This document shows, in pieces, positions 28,246 through 39,539 of a DNA stretch of 40,593 nt. The notes beneath the pieces are model-generated. The model saw only the letters and a program-made list of their open reading frames with translations, did not search any database and was not told where the DNA came from. The position numbers were made by a program, and so were the translations under genes. The stretch's first letter is position 1; the number at the start of each line of letters is the position of its first letter. Source of the stretch: Pseudomonadota bacterium (GTDB taxonomy: Bacteria; Pseudomonadota; Gammaproteobacteria; Burkholderiales; Burkholderiaceae_E). The stretch spans positions 1 to 40,593 of the forward strand of contig CAUJHG010000012.1 in NCBI GenBank assembly GCA_963204785.1, given 5' to 3'.

Positions 28246-29328
28246 TCAGATCTTCAGCGAAGACATCATCTGCGTGAACTGGAGTTCCGAGACGCGGTTC
28301 CAGAGGATCTGGTCACGCTGGAAGGCGCGCATGTCGTCGTAGATCTTCTTGAAGTCGGCCGACTTGGCGCGGTGCTCCTCGTAGACCTCGTTTGCCGCCT
28401 TGAAGCCGGCCTCGACCACGCTCTTGGGAAAGGGCTTGAACTGGATGCCGCTGGCCAGGATGCGCTTGAGCGCGGGCGGGTTCAGCGCCAGGTACTTGGT
28501 CGTGCCGTCGTTGTAGGCCACTGCGGAGGCCGCGCGCACGATCGCCTGGTTCTCCGGCGAAAGCTTGGCGAAGGCCTTCTTGTTCACGAAGAACTCGAGG
28601 TCCGCCCCGCCTTCCCACCACGCGTTGTAATAGTAGAACTTGGTGACCTTGTTGTAGCCGAGCCGCTCGTCGTCGTAGGGGCCGACGAACTCGGCAGCGT
28701 CGAGCGTGCCCTTCTCGAGGGCCTGGTAGACCTCGCCGCCGGGCATGTTCTGCGCGACCACGCCCAGCTTGGCCATCGACTCGCCGAACACGCCGCCGCC
28801 CAGGCGCATCTTCAGCCCCTTGAGGTCCGCGGGCGACTTGATCTCCTTGCGGAACCAGCCCCCCATCTGGCTGCCGGTGTTGAGCGCACTCAGGGTGAAG
28901 AAGTTGTACTTCGAGAACACCTCGTCGAGCAGCTTGCGCCCGTTGCCCTGCTCCTTCCAGGCGAGGTTCTGGTTGGCGGTCAGCCCGAAAGGCACCGCGC
29001 AGCTGAACGCGAACACCGGATCCTTGCCAGTGTAGTAGTAGGCCGCGGTCTCACCCATCTCGATGGTGTCGTCGGCAAGGGCGTCGACGATGCCGAAAGG
29101 CGGGATCAGCTCGCCGCCAGCGTGCACCGATACCTCGAACTTGCCGCCGGACAGCGCCTTGACGGTCTCGGAGAACTTCACCGCGCAGCCGTGCAGGGTC
29201 TCGAGCGCCTTCGGGAAGCTCGTGGCAAGGCGCCAGCGCACGGCCGCCTGCGCGTGCACCGCGGGGGCGACACCGGCGGCGAGGATGCCAGCCATGCCGG
29301 CGTTCTTGATCAGGGAACGACGATCCAT
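28246..29328 (-). CDS. dctP: TRAP transporter substrate-binding protein with Tat signal (TakP-like)
   Basis: The 360-residue periplasmic receptor begins MDRRSLIKNAG, a twin-arginine (RRSLIK) signal ending near AVHAQA, so it is probably exported folded. The mature part fits the DctP fold: RWRLATSFPKALETLHG, GELIPPFGIVDALADDTIEMG, TGSQMGGWFRKEIKSPADLKG, GKG-free LKMRLGG, GTLDAAEFVGPYDD and YYNAWWEGGADLEFFVNKKAF. The latter two resemble the 2-oxoacid (pyruvate-class) receptor TakP, so I infer a 2-oxo-acid ligand with moderate confidence. The ATG at 29328 has GGAG nine bases upstream; an ATG five codons earlier is less likely. It is convergent with dctQM, not in one operon with them. Confidence 0.88.
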   Translation of the reverse strand: MDRRSLIKNAGMAGILAAGVAPAVHAQAAVRWRLATSFPKALETLHGCAVKFSETVKALSGGKFEVSVHAGGELIPPFGIVDALADDTIEMGETAAYYYTGKDPVFAFSCAVPFGLTANQNLAWKEQGNGRKLLDEVFSKYNFFTLSALNTGSQMGGWFRKEIKSPADLKGLKMRLGGGVFGESMAKLGVVAQNMPGGEVYQALEKGTLDAAEFVGPYDDERLGYNKVTKFYYYNAWWEGGADLEFFVNKKAFAKLSPENQAIVRAASAVAYNDGTTKYLALNPPALKRILASGIQFKPFPKSVVEAGFKAANEVYEEHRAKSADFKKIYDDMRAFQRDQILWNRVSELQFTQMMSSLKI

Positions 29329-29517
29329 CGTGGGATGCTCCATTTCAGATTGGTCATGGGCCGCCAGCGCATGGCCGGCACGCTCGAATCGATGCCCCGC
29401 GGGCGGGACATGGGGCGAGTGTAAACGCCTTCCGGCTCCGATCGGCACGACAATGCCCGCTCTCGGGGCAATCCCGGGCACCAGCCGTCCACCCGGCAGC
29501 GCGGCTCGCGGCGCGGC

Positions 29518-31434
29518 TCAGCGCGGCTTGCGCGGCGGCATGAGGTCGGTGCACACGCCTTCGAACACCTCGGCTGCCATCCCGATCGATTCGCCCAGCG
29601 TCGGGTGCGGATGGATCGTCCCGCCGATGTCGGCGGCGTCCGCGCCCATCTCGATCGCGAGCGCGATCTCGCCGATCATGTCGCCCGCGTTCGTGCCGAC
29701 GATCGCGCCACCGACCACGCGACCGGACTGCTCGTCGAAGAGCAGCCTGGTGAAGCCTTCGTCGCGCCCGTTGGCGATCGCGCGACCCGAGGCGTTCCAC
29801 GGGAACACCGCCCGGCCCACTTTGGCGCCCTGCCGCGCGGCCTCCTCCTCGGTGAGCCCCACCCAGGCGATCTCGGGATCGGTATAGGCCACCGAAGGGA
29901 TCACCCGCGCATCGAACCAGCGCTTGTGGCCGGCGGCCGCCTCGGCAGCGACGTGCCCCTGGTGCACCGCCTTGTGCGCAAGCATCGGCTGGCCGGTGAG
30001 GTCGCCGATCGCGAACAGGTGCGGCACGTTGGTGCGCATCTGGCCGTCGACCGGAATGAAGCCGTGCGCATCGACCTCGACCCCCGCGCTGGCCGCACCG
30101 ATCTTCGCACCGTTGGGGCTGCGCCCCACCGCCGAGAGCACCAGGTCGTAGAGCTGGGGCTCGGCCGGTGCGCTCGCACCCTCGAACCAGACCCGGATGC
30201 CATCGGGCTCGGCGCTCGCGCGCACCGTCTTCGTGCCCAGCATGATCCGGTCGAAGCGGGCCGCGTTGTGCTTCTGCCAGACCCGCACCAGATCGCGATC
30301 GGCGCCGGGAATCAGGCCATCGGCCATCTCGACCACGTCCAGTCGCGCGCCCAGCGTCGAGTAGACGGTCCCCATTTCCAGCCCGATGATTCCGCCGCCG
30401 ATCACCAGCATCCGCGCCGGACGCGCGGGCAAGGCCAGCGCGCCGGTGGAATCGACCACGCGCGAATCCTCCGGCAGGAAGGGCAGGCGCGTCGCCTGGC
30501 TGCCGGAGGCGAGGATCGCCTGCGCGAAGCGGATCACCTGCCGCTGGCCGGTGCGCTCCTGGCCGCTGCCCGCGGTCAGTTCGACGGACAGGTGATGCGG
30601 ATCGAGGAAGCTGCCGCAGCCGCGCACCACTTCCACCTTGCGCGCCTTCGCCATCGAAGCGAGCCCGCCAGTCAGCCGCGACACCACCTTGTCCTTCCAT
30701 CCGCGCAGCGCGTCGAGGTCGATCTCGGGCGGGCCGAAGCGCACGCCGTGTGCGGCGAGCGCACGCGCACCGTCGATCACCGCGGCGGTGTGCAGCAGCG
30801 CCTTCGACGGAATGCAGCCGACGTTCAGGCACACGCCGCCGAGCACCGGGTAGCGCTCGACCAGCACGGTGCGCATGCCCAGGTCCGCCGCGCGGAAGGC
30901 AGCCGAGTAGCCTCCCGGACCGCCACCGAGCACCAGCAGTTCGCAGTCGAGGTGGACCGGGCCGGCATACGCCGCGGCTGCCCTCCCCGCCTGCTGCGCA
31001 AGGCCGGCTGCAGCGTCCGGCGCAGCACCTGGAGCGGCGGCCCCTGCAGGCCTCTCGCCGGAAGCGGCGCCAGGCGCCGACGCCGACGGCGCTGCCGCAG
31101 CCTCCGCGACAGCGCGCGGCGGATTCCCGCTGGCGATCAGGCCTGGCACGGACGAGGGAGATGGGGGGGCCGATGGCGCCGCGCCCCCGGTCTCGACAGG
31201 CTCGAGTAGCACCACCACCCTGCCCTCGGACACCTTGTCGCCCAGCGCCACCTTCAGTTCGCGCACCACGCCTGCCGCGGAGCTCGGGATCTCCATCGAC
31301 GCCTTGTCGGACTCCACGGTCACCAGCGACTGGTCGACCGCGATCCGGTCGCCCGGCCTGATCAGCAGCTCGATCACCTCGACGTCATGGAAGTCGCCGA
31401 TGTCGGGCACTTTCACTTCGATCAGCTGGCTCAT
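29518..31434 (-). CDS. lpdA: Dihydrolipoyl dehydrogenase (E3) with N-terminal lipoyl domain
   Basis: The 638-residue protein reoxidises dihydrolipoyl groups of the pyruvate dehydrogenase complex with NAD. An N-terminal lipoyl domain (residues 3-75) carries the lipoylation lysine Lys44 in ESDKASMEIP. An Ala/Pro-rich linker (about 76-150) joins it to E3: FAD-binding LLVLGGGPGGYSAAFRAADLG, the redox disulfide GGVCLNVGCIPSK (Cys202, Cys207), NAD-binding MLVIGGGIIGLEMGTVYS, and the C-terminal HPHPTLGE active-site His-Glu. Lipoyl-E3 fusions are known in Betaproteobacteria and Neisseria. The ATG at 31434 has AGAGG eight bases upstream. It is the third gene of the operon, 91 bases after aceF. Its first 46 codons are nearly identical in DNA to those of aceF. 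Confidence 0.97.
   Translation of the reverse strand: MSQLIEVKVPDIGDFHDVEVIELLIRPGDRIAVDQSLVTVESDKASMEIPSSAAGVVRELKVALGDKVSEGRVVVLLEPVETGGAAPSAPPSPSSVPGLIASGNPPRAVAEAAAAPSASAPGAASGERPAGAAAPGAAPDAAAGLAQQAGRAAAAYAGPVHLDCELLVLGGGPGGYSAAFRAADLGMRTVLVERYPVLGGVCLNVGCIPSKALLHTAAVIDGARALAAHGVRFGPPEIDLDALRGWKDKVVSRLTGGLASMAKARKVEVVRGCGSFLDPHHLSVELTAGSGQERTGQRQVIRFAQAILASGSQATRLPFLPEDSRVVDSTGALALPARPARMLVIGGGIIGLEMGTVYSTLGARLDVVEMADGLIPGADRDLVRVWQKHNAARFDRIMLGTKTVRASAEPDGIRVWFEGASAPAEPQLYDLVLSAVGRSPNGAKIGAASAGVEVDAHGFIPVDGQMRTNVPHLFAIGDLTGQPMLAHKAVHQGHVAAEAAAGHKRWFDARVIPSVAYTDPEIAWVGLTEEEAARQGAKVGRAVFPWNASGRAIANGRDEGFTRLLFDEQSGRVVGGAIVGTNAGDMIGEIALAIEMGADAADIGGTIHPHPTLGESIGMAAEVFEGVCTDLMPPRKPR
31292..31423. 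repeat. 132-bp tract nearly identical to the start of aceF (copy in lpdA)
   Basis: Aligned without gaps to 32790-32921, this stretch differs at only four bases. It covers lipoyl-domain codons from just after the start to just past the lipoylated lysine. Similarity falls off outside it. Confidence 0.9.
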
Positions 31435-31525
31435 CGGGTCGCCTCTGGAGTCGGCAGCGCGCCGCAGGTCGGTGGAAGTCGACAGGACTGGCGCGACCCG
31501 CTGGCAGGTCCGCGCCAGCCCAGGT

Positions 31526-32929
31526 TCAGAGCAGCGCGCGGCGGAAGTCCGCCAGCAGTGCCGCAAGGAAGGCGTTGAAACGCGCGGCCGCCGCGCCGTC
31601 GATCACCCGGTGATCGTAGGACAGCGACAGTGGCAGCATCAGCCGCGGAGCGAATCCCTCGCCATCCCAGACCGGGCGCATCGCGCTGCGGCTGACCCCG
31701 AGGATCGCCACCTCGGGCGCGTTCACGATCGGCGTGAAACCCGTGCCGCCGATTCCGCCGAGGCTGGAGATCGAGAAGGTGCCGCCCTGCATGTCGGCAG
31801 GCGAAAGCTTGCCCTCGCGCGCCTTCGCCGCCAGTTCAGCAGTCTCGCGCGCGATCTGCAGCACGCCCTTGGCCTGCGCGTCGCGCAGCACCGGCACCAC
31901 CAGCCCGGCCGGGGTGTCGGCCGCGAAGCCGATGTTCCAGTAGCGCCGCAGCACCAGCGTGTCGCCATCGAGCGAGGCGTTGAACTCGGGGAAGCGCTGC
32001 AGCGCGGTCACGCAGGCCTTGATCAGGAATGCGAGCATCGTCAGCTTCACCCCCGCCTTGCCCTGCTCCTCGTTGACCCTGACGCGCAAGGCCTCGAGCT
32101 CGGTGATGTCCGCCTCGTCGTGGTTGGTGACGTGCGGGATCATCACCCAGTTGCGGTGCAGGTTGCCCGCCGAGAGCTTGCGGATCCGCGACAGCGGCTG
32201 GCGCTCGATCGGTCCGAACTTCTCGAAATCCACCTTCGGCCAGGCGGCCAGGCCGAGCGTGCCGAAGCCGGCCGCTGGCGCCTCGGATGCGGCTTCGGCG
32301 CGCGCGATCGTCGCCTTCGCCCAGTTGCGCACGTCGTCGTGCGTGATGCGCTGCCTGGGACCGCTGCCGGTGACGCGCGCAAGGTCGACCCCGATCTCGC
32401 GGGCGAACTTGCGCACCGAGGGCGATGCGTGCGGCAGCGGCCCGGTGGGGGGCGCCTCGCCCGGCTCCAGCGCGACCGTGGGTGCAACGCGTGTCGGGGT
32501 CGCCTCCGGTGCGGCCCCCTGGGTTCGCTGCGCATCCTGCGCCGCGCCTCCTCCTTCGGCCAGCGTCGCCCGCACCACGGCCTGCACGGGCGCGGTTGCG
32601 GCAGCGCCCTGGGCCGTGTCGGCGGCCTTGTCCTGCGACGCCTGCGCCGGCGCGCTCGCCGTGCGCGCGTCGCCGGCCGACGAAGCGGCGTCGTCCACCT
32701 CGATCAGCGCGACCGCCGTGCCTTCCGAGACGCGGTCGCCCAAGGACACCGACAGCGACTTCAGCACTCCGGCCGCCGAGGACGGGATTTCCATCGACGC
32801 CTTGTCGGACTCCACGGTCACCAGCGACTGGTCGACCGCGATGCGGTCGCCCGGCCTGACCAGCAGCTCGATCACCTCGACGTCATGGAAGTCGCCGATG
32901 TCGGGCACCCTCACTTCGATCGTGCTCAT
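31526..32929 (-). CDS. aceF: Dihydrolipoyllysine-residue acetyltransferase (E2 of pyruvate dehydrogenase)
   Basis: The 467-residue E2 moves acetyl groups from E1 to CoA. It has a single lipoyl domain (residues 2-74, Lys43 in ESDKASMEIP), an Ala/Thr-rich linker, a peripheral-subunit-binding domain at about 155-190 (PSVRKFAREIGVDLARVTGS, GPRQRITHDDV), and the catalytic domain, ending in SLSYDHRVIDGAAAARF with the active-site His in the HRVIDG motif. E. coli AceF has three lipoyl domains, so this one is compact; the lipoyl domain on the E3 subunit may make up the number. The ATG at 32929 lies 20 bases after aceE. Confidence 0.97.
   Translation of the reverse strand: MSTIEVRVPDIGDFHDVEVIELLVRPGDRIAVDQSLVTVESDKASMEIPSSAAGVLKSLSVSLGDRVSEGTAVALIEVDDAASSAGDARTASAPAQASQDKAADTAQGAAATAPVQAVVRATLAEGGGAAQDAQRTQGAAPEATPTRVAPTVALEPGEAPPTGPLPHASPSVRKFAREIGVDLARVTGSGPRQRITHDDVRNWAKATIARAEAASEAPAAGFGTLGLAAWPKVDFEKFGPIERQPLSRIRKLSAGNLHRNWVMIPHVTNHDEADITELEALRVRVNEEQGKAGVKLTMLAFLIKACVTALQRFPEFNASLDGDTLVLRRYWNIGFAADTPAGLVVPVLRDAQAKGVLQIARETAELAAKAREGKLSPADMQGGTFSISSLGGIGGTGFTPIVNAPEVAILGVSRSAMRPVWDGEGFAPRLMLPLSLSYDHRVIDGAAAARFNAFLAALLADFRRALL
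32790..32921. repeat. 132-bp tract nearly identical to the start of lpdA (copy in aceF)
   Basis: Partner of the tract at 31292-31423: the same length, no gaps, four differences (about 97% identity), in the same reading frame and domain position. Confidence 0.9.
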
Positions 32930-32949
32930 GTTCCCTGGCCTCGCGACGT

Positions 32950-35661
<2,712 letters not shown>

Positions 35662-35699
35662 GATGGCCTCCTGATCGCTGTGCATTCTGGCTCCGATCG

Positions 35700-35728
35700 A
35701 TTCTAGAGAGCCCTACCATGCAAGACAA
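35700..35728 (-). promoter_or_regulatory. Likely aceE operon promoter
   Basis: On the minus strand TTGTCT (plus 35723-35728) and TAGAAT (plus 35700-35705) are separated by exactly 17 bases and match the sigma-70 hexamers at four and five of six positions. Transcription would start near 35693, leaving a leader of about 30 bases with the AGGAGG site. Confidence 0.6.
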
Positions 35729-35754
35729 GGCATCTTTCCATAATTCGCTATTCC

Positions 35755-35771
35755 ATCCCGCCATCCGGGAT
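35755..35771. repeat. Short palindrome in the aceE/kinase divergent region
   Basis: ATCCCG-CCATC-CGGGAT is an exact six-base inverted repeat 27 bases upstream of the aceE -35 box, in the 264-base gap shared with the sensor kinase gene. The position suits an activator or repressor site. The rest of the gap (to 35925) has a TACACT -10-like box at 35900-35905 facing the kinase gene and nothing else that I can name. Confidence 0.35.
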
Positions 35772-35925
35772 CCATTGTTCGTGACTGGCTGGAACAGGGT
35801 CGCGTAGCCGGAATGGCATCATTGGCAGCAGCCCGACCGTCGCTGCGCGCGGGGGCAGTTCGAAATCAGCCGTGCGTGGACGCGGCGCCGGTCCACGCCT
35901 ACACTGCGCCAACACGCAGAAACCC

Positions 35926-38664
35926 ATGTCCGCCAAGGCCCTCAGCATTTCCGCGCGCGCCGAGCTGCGTGCGATCAAGTGGTTCACCCTCACCCCTGCG
36001 CTGGGTCTGGCGCTGTTCGCGCTGCTGATCGCCACCTTCCTCTGGTACCTGAACCGGGTCGGACTGGATCAGCAGCGGCAGACGCTGTATCGCGACATCG
36101 AGTGGGCGCAGCAGTCGATCCGCCTCGCGCTGCGCGAGGACCAGGACGAGATCGTCGCATCGGCGCCGGACTGGGCCCTTGCAGCGCAGGTCGAGGACAC
36201 GCGCGCGCGCGGTCGCGACTTCCTCCAGCGCAACCCCGCGCTCATGTACCTGGCGCACGTTGCGCCGAACCGCAAGATCCTCTGGATGCTCCCGGGCCGC
36301 GGCGTCCTCAGCATCACCCGCAACCGCACGCCCGGCGCCATGATCGAGGACTCCGCAGGCTATGGGGTCTTCCACGAGGCGCGCGCCAGTCGCCGCCCGG
36401 CCTTCAGCGAACCCTTCATCGGCGACGACAACGAACTCACGGTCGAACTCCACGTGCCGATCCTGCGCGAAGGGGTGTTCTCGGGAACCATCGTCGCGGG
36501 CTACTCGCTCACCCGCATGCTCACCGGGACGCTTTCCCCGGAAGTCCGTGAGCGCTACCAGATCCACATCGTCGACCAGGGCGGCAACCCCCTGGTGAGC
36601 TCGTCGCCGCGCACCATCCACGAGACCAACCTGGGCTACGAGCTGCCCCTGGACCCCCCGGGTCACGGCATCCGGCTGCGCGCCTTCGCCTTCGACACCC
36701 GGCCCAGCCTGGTGCGCAGCAGCCTGGTGGTGGCAGTCGCAGGGCTGTCGGTGGGAAGCGCGATCAGCCTCGTGCTGCTGTGGCGGCACGCGCGCCGCCG
36801 AATCGCCGCGGAGGCCGAGCGCGACCGGCTCTTCGAACTCTCACAGGACCTGATGTGCGTCTTCGACGGGGAGGGCAACTTCCTGCGCGTGAACCCCGCC
36901 TTCGACCTGCTGTTCGGCGCGATCGGCTCGAGCCGCACGCTCTTCGACCTGGCGCATCCGGACGACCGGGAACTGATCCGCACCGCGCTCGCGCAGGCCG
37001 CCGGACCGCGCGCCGGAGCGGTCGAGTCGATCGCGATTTCCTTCGAGGCACGCTTCCCCGGCGGCAGCCAGGGCCGCTGGCTGCACTGGTCCGCCCGCAG
37101 CGACACCGGTCGCCAGGGCCTGCTCTGGTACGCGGTCGCGCACGACGTCACCAAGCGCCGCAGCGCCGAGGACGCGCTTGCCGCCGAGACCTCCTTTCGC
37201 CGCGCGATGGAGGATTCGATGCTCACCGGGATGCGCACCTTCGACATGGAGGGGCGCGTCACCTACGTGAACCGGGCCTTCTGCGAGATCGTCGGCTACG
37301 ACTCCTCCGAACTGATCGGCACTTCGCCGCCCTACCCCTACTGGGATCCGGCCAGCCATGCCAACGACGAGCGCGCGCTCGCGATGATCCTCGCCGGCCA
37401 GGCCCCTGCGGGAGGCTTCCAGGGCAAGGTCCATCGCCGGGACGCAACGGTGCGCTTCGTGCGGATGTACGTCTCGCCCCTGGTGGCCCAGGACGGCACC
37501 CAGACCGGCTGGATGACCTCGATGACCGACATCACCGAGCCCAAGCGCATCCGCGAGGAACTGGCCGAAGCCCACGAGCGATTCACCACGGTTCTCGACG
37601 AGCTCTACGCGGCCGTGTGCGTGCTGCCCCACCCGACCAACCCGGGCACCACCCCGGCCGACGCGATCGAGCCGCTCTTCTCCAACCGCACCTTCCGCCA
37701 CCTGTTCGGCGAGGCCTCCGACTTCGCACCGCTGCTGCGCGCCACCGAGGACTCCGCACCGGGCTGGCTGCCCCGCGAGGTACGCCACCCGAAACTCGGT
37801 CGCTGGTACGAGGTGGGCACACGTCGCATCCGCTGGGTCGACGGGCGCCCGGTGCGGATGATCGTCGCCACGGACGTGAGCCGGCGCCACGAGGCCGAGG
37901 AGCGGCACCGGCAGCAGGAAGAGAAGCTGCAGCGGACCTCCCGCCTGGTCACGATGGGCGAGATGGCCTCCTCGCTGGCGCACGAGCTGAACCAGCCGCT
38001 GACCGCGATCGCCAACTACTGCATGGGGCTCACCGCCCGCATCCGCGCCCGGATCGCGGCCGGAAGCGAGGTCGACACCGACGAACTGCTCCAGATGCTG
38101 GGCAAGACCGCCTCCCAGGCCGAGCGCGCCGGGATGGTGATCCGGCGCATCCGGGAGTTCGTCAAGCGCAGCGAACCGGAGCGCCGGTGCTGCGAGGTCG
38201 GCGGAATCGTCGCCGACGCGATCGGCCTGGCCGAGATCGATGCGCAGCGCCAGGGCGTGCGCATCGAGGTCGACCTGCCTGCCGACCTGCCGCCCCTGAA
38301 CGTCGACCCGATCCTGATCGAGCAGGTGCTGCAGAACCTGGCCAAGAACGGCATCGACGCGATGCGCGAGGCCAGCGCTCCGGTGCTTCGGGTGTCGCTG
38401 CGCGATCTGGGTGGCGCAGTCGACTTCTCCGTGGCCGACACCGGCCCGGGCCTGACGCCCGAGGCCCGCGCCAAGCTCTTCGAACCCTTCTTCACCACCA
38501 AGTCCGAGGGCATGGGAATGGGGCTGAACATCTGCCGCTCGATCATCGAATCGCACCAGGGCCGCCTCTGGGCCGAAACCAACGAATGGGGCGGCTGCAC
38601 CTTCCGATTCACCCTCCCGACCGGCGCCCCGGGCGCCAGTGACAAGGTGGCGCAGGCTGCCTGA
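35926..38664 (+). CDS. PAS-domain membrane sensor histidine kinase (DctS/FixL-like)
   Basis: The 912-residue protein has a membrane helix at about residues 18-40, a periplasmic sensor region (about 41-260), a second helix at about 263-288, two or three PAS domains (about 300-420, 425-545 and a weaker one at about 555-655), and a kinase core. The HisKA box SSLAHELNQPLTAIANYC contains His686, and the ATPase part shows QNLAKNGIDAM (N box), DTGPGLT (G1) and GMGMGLNICRSII (G2). This is the DctS/FixL/TtrS plan, often controlling carboxylate or redox genes. I take the ATG at 35926; upstream frame is not protein-like. The next gene, 26 bases on, encodes its regulator. It is divergent from aceE. Confidence 0.92.
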   Translation: MSAKALSISARAELRAIKWFTLTPALGLALFALLIATFLWYLNRVGLDQQRQTLYRDIEWAQQSIRLALREDQDEIVASAPDWALAAQVEDTRARGRDFLQRNPALMYLAHVAPNRKILWMLPGRGVLSITRNRTPGAMIEDSAGYGVFHEARASRRPAFSEPFIGDDNELTVELHVPILREGVFSGTIVAGYSLTRMLTGTLSPEVRERYQIHIVDQGGNPLVSSSPRTIHETNLGYELPLDPPGHGIRLRAFAFDTRPSLVRSSLVVAVAGLSVGSAISLVLLWRHARRRIAAEAERDRLFELSQDLMCVFDGEGNFLRVNPAFDLLFGAIGSSRTLFDLAHPDDRELIRTALAQAAGPRAGAVESIAISFEARFPGGSQGRWLHWSARSDTGRQGLLWYAVAHDVTKRRSAEDALAAETSFRRAMEDSMLTGMRTFDMEGRVTYVNRAFCEIVGYDSSELIGTSPPYPYWDPASHANDERALAMILAGQAPAGGFQGKVHRRDATVRFVRMYVSPLVAQDGTQTGWMTSMTDITEPKRIREELAEAHERFTTVLDELYAAVCVLPHPTNPGTTPADAIEPLFSNRTFRHLFGEASDFAPLLRATEDSAPGWLPREVRHPKLGRWYEVGTRRIRWVDGRPVRMIVATDVSRRHEAEERHRQQEEKLQRTSRLVTMGEMASSLAHELNQPLTAIANYCMGLTARIRARIAAGSEVDTDELLQMLGKTASQAERAGMVIRRIREFVKRSEPERRCCEVGGIVADAIGLAEIDAQRQGVRIEVDLPADLPPLNVDPILIEQVLQNLAKNGIDAMREASAPVLRVSLRDLGGAVDFSVADTGPGLTPEARAKLFEPFFTTKSEGMGMGLNICRSIIESHQGRLWAETNEWGGCTFRFTLPTGAPGASDKVAQAA

Positions 38665-38690
38665 TCACTCCTTCTCCCGAGAACTCGCCG

Positions 38691-39332
38691 ATGAGCCAGA
38701 CCAGCACCGCACAGCATGCCGAGATCGTCTACGTGGTCGACGACGACGAGCCGGTCCGCGACTCGCTCCAGTGGCTGCTCGAAGCCAACGGGTTTCGCGC
38801 GCGCACCTTCGCCAGCGCCGAGGACTTCCTCGCAACGATGCGCGCCGAGTCCGGCCCCGCGCCCGTGTGCTGCCTCGTCCTCGACGTGCGCATGCCCGGC
38901 ATGACCGGCACCGAACTGCACGACGAACTCATGCGCAGCGGATGCAGGATCCCCCTCGTCTTCATCACCGGCCATGGCGACGTACCGATGGCGGTGGCGA
39001 GCATGAAGAAGGGCGCGGTCGATTTCCTCGAGAAACCCTTCAACGACGCCCAGTTGTGCGCGCTGGTGCGCCAGAGCCTGGAGCGCGCCAGCCGCGCCCA
39101 CGCCGAGAACAGCGCCGGCCAGGAGGCAGCCCAACGGCTCGAACGGCTGACCGCACGCGAACGGCAGGTGCTCGACCTGATCGTCGCCGGCCGCCTGAAC
39201 AAGCAGATCGCCGACGACCTGGGCATCAGCATCAAGACCGTGGAGGCCCACCGGGCCAACATCATGGACAAGCTCGACAGCCGGACCATGGCCGACCTGA
39301 TGAAGACCGCGCTGCGCGCGACCCCGCGCTGA
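38691..39332 (+). CDS. FixJ/LuxR-type response regulator
   Basis: The 213-residue regulator has a receiver domain (about residues 11-128), with YVVDDDEPVRDSL, phosphoacceptor Asp65 in CLVLDVRMPGMTG, FITGHGDVPMAV and DFLEKPF, then a LuxR helix-turn-helix (about 148-205), with LTARERQVLDLIVAGRLNKQ and IADDLGISIKTVEAHR. This is the FixJ/DctR/TtrR subgroup, which acts with PAS-type kinases. The kinase gene ends 26 bases upstream, so the two form a pair. Likely targets, by position, are the divergent aceE operon or its own operon; this is inference. The next feature is the tRNA-Arg gene 89 bases downstream. Confidence 0.95.
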   Translation: MSQTSTAQHAEIVYVVDDDEPVRDSLQWLLEANGFRARTFASAEDFLATMRAESGPAPVCCLVLDVRMPGMTGTELHDELMRSGCRIPLVFITGHGDVPMAVASMKKGAVDFLEKPFNDAQLCALVRQSLERASRAHAENSAGQEAAQRLERLTARERQVLDLIVAGRLNKQIADDLGISIKTVEAHRANIMDKLDSRTMADLMKTALRATPR

Positions 39333-39377
39333 GCCGCCCGCCTGCGCCTTTTCCGCACCAGCGTTTCCCGCGTCAAC

Positions 39378-39407
39378 TTGCATCGACGACCGCGACTCTG
39401 CTATAGT
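39378..39407 (+). promoter_or_regulatory. Promoter of the tRNA-Arg gene
   Basis: TTGCAT (39378-39383) and TATAGT (39402-39407) are 18 bases apart and place a transcription start near 39414, just before the mature 5' end at 39421. Confidence 0.6.
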
Positions 39408-39420
39408 TTGCAGCTTCAGC

Positions 39421-39497
39421 GCGCCCGTAGCTCAGCTGGATAGAGTACCTGGCTACGAACCAGGTGGTCGGAGGTTCGAATCCTTCCGGGCGCGCCA
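39421..39497 (+). tRNA. tRNA-Arg (anticodon ACG)
   Basis: The 77-base sequence folds as a full cloverleaf: acceptor GCGCCCG paired with CGGGCGC, anticodon stem CCTGG/CCAGG around loop CTACGAA, with ACG at 39455-39457, T-loop TTCGAAT, and an encoded 3' CCA (39495-39497). The first anticodon base is normally deaminated to inosine to read CGU, CGC and CGA. A promoter precedes it and a terminator follows. tRNA genes of this type are common integration targets, and a recombinase fragment lies directly downstream. Confidence 0.98.
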
Positions 39498-39505
39498 GCA
39501 AAATC

Positions 39506-39533
39506 AAGGGGTTAGCCAAGGCTAGCCCCTTTT
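39506..39533 (+). terminator. Intrinsic terminator after tRNA-Arg
   Basis: AAGGGGTTAGCC and GGCTAGCCCCTT form a 12-pair stem (one G-T pair) around a very short loop, followed by a run of T to 39533. It lies nine bases after the tRNA CCA end and before the stop of the minus-strand recombinase fragment. Confidence 0.88.
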
Positions 39534-39539
39534 CATTTC

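Noticed and set aside
29518..31434. Lipoyl domain fused to dihydrolipoyl dehydrogenase as a novelty
   Set aside because: Such fusions are already known in Betaproteobacteria and Neisseria; only the DNA identity with aceF was kept as a finding.
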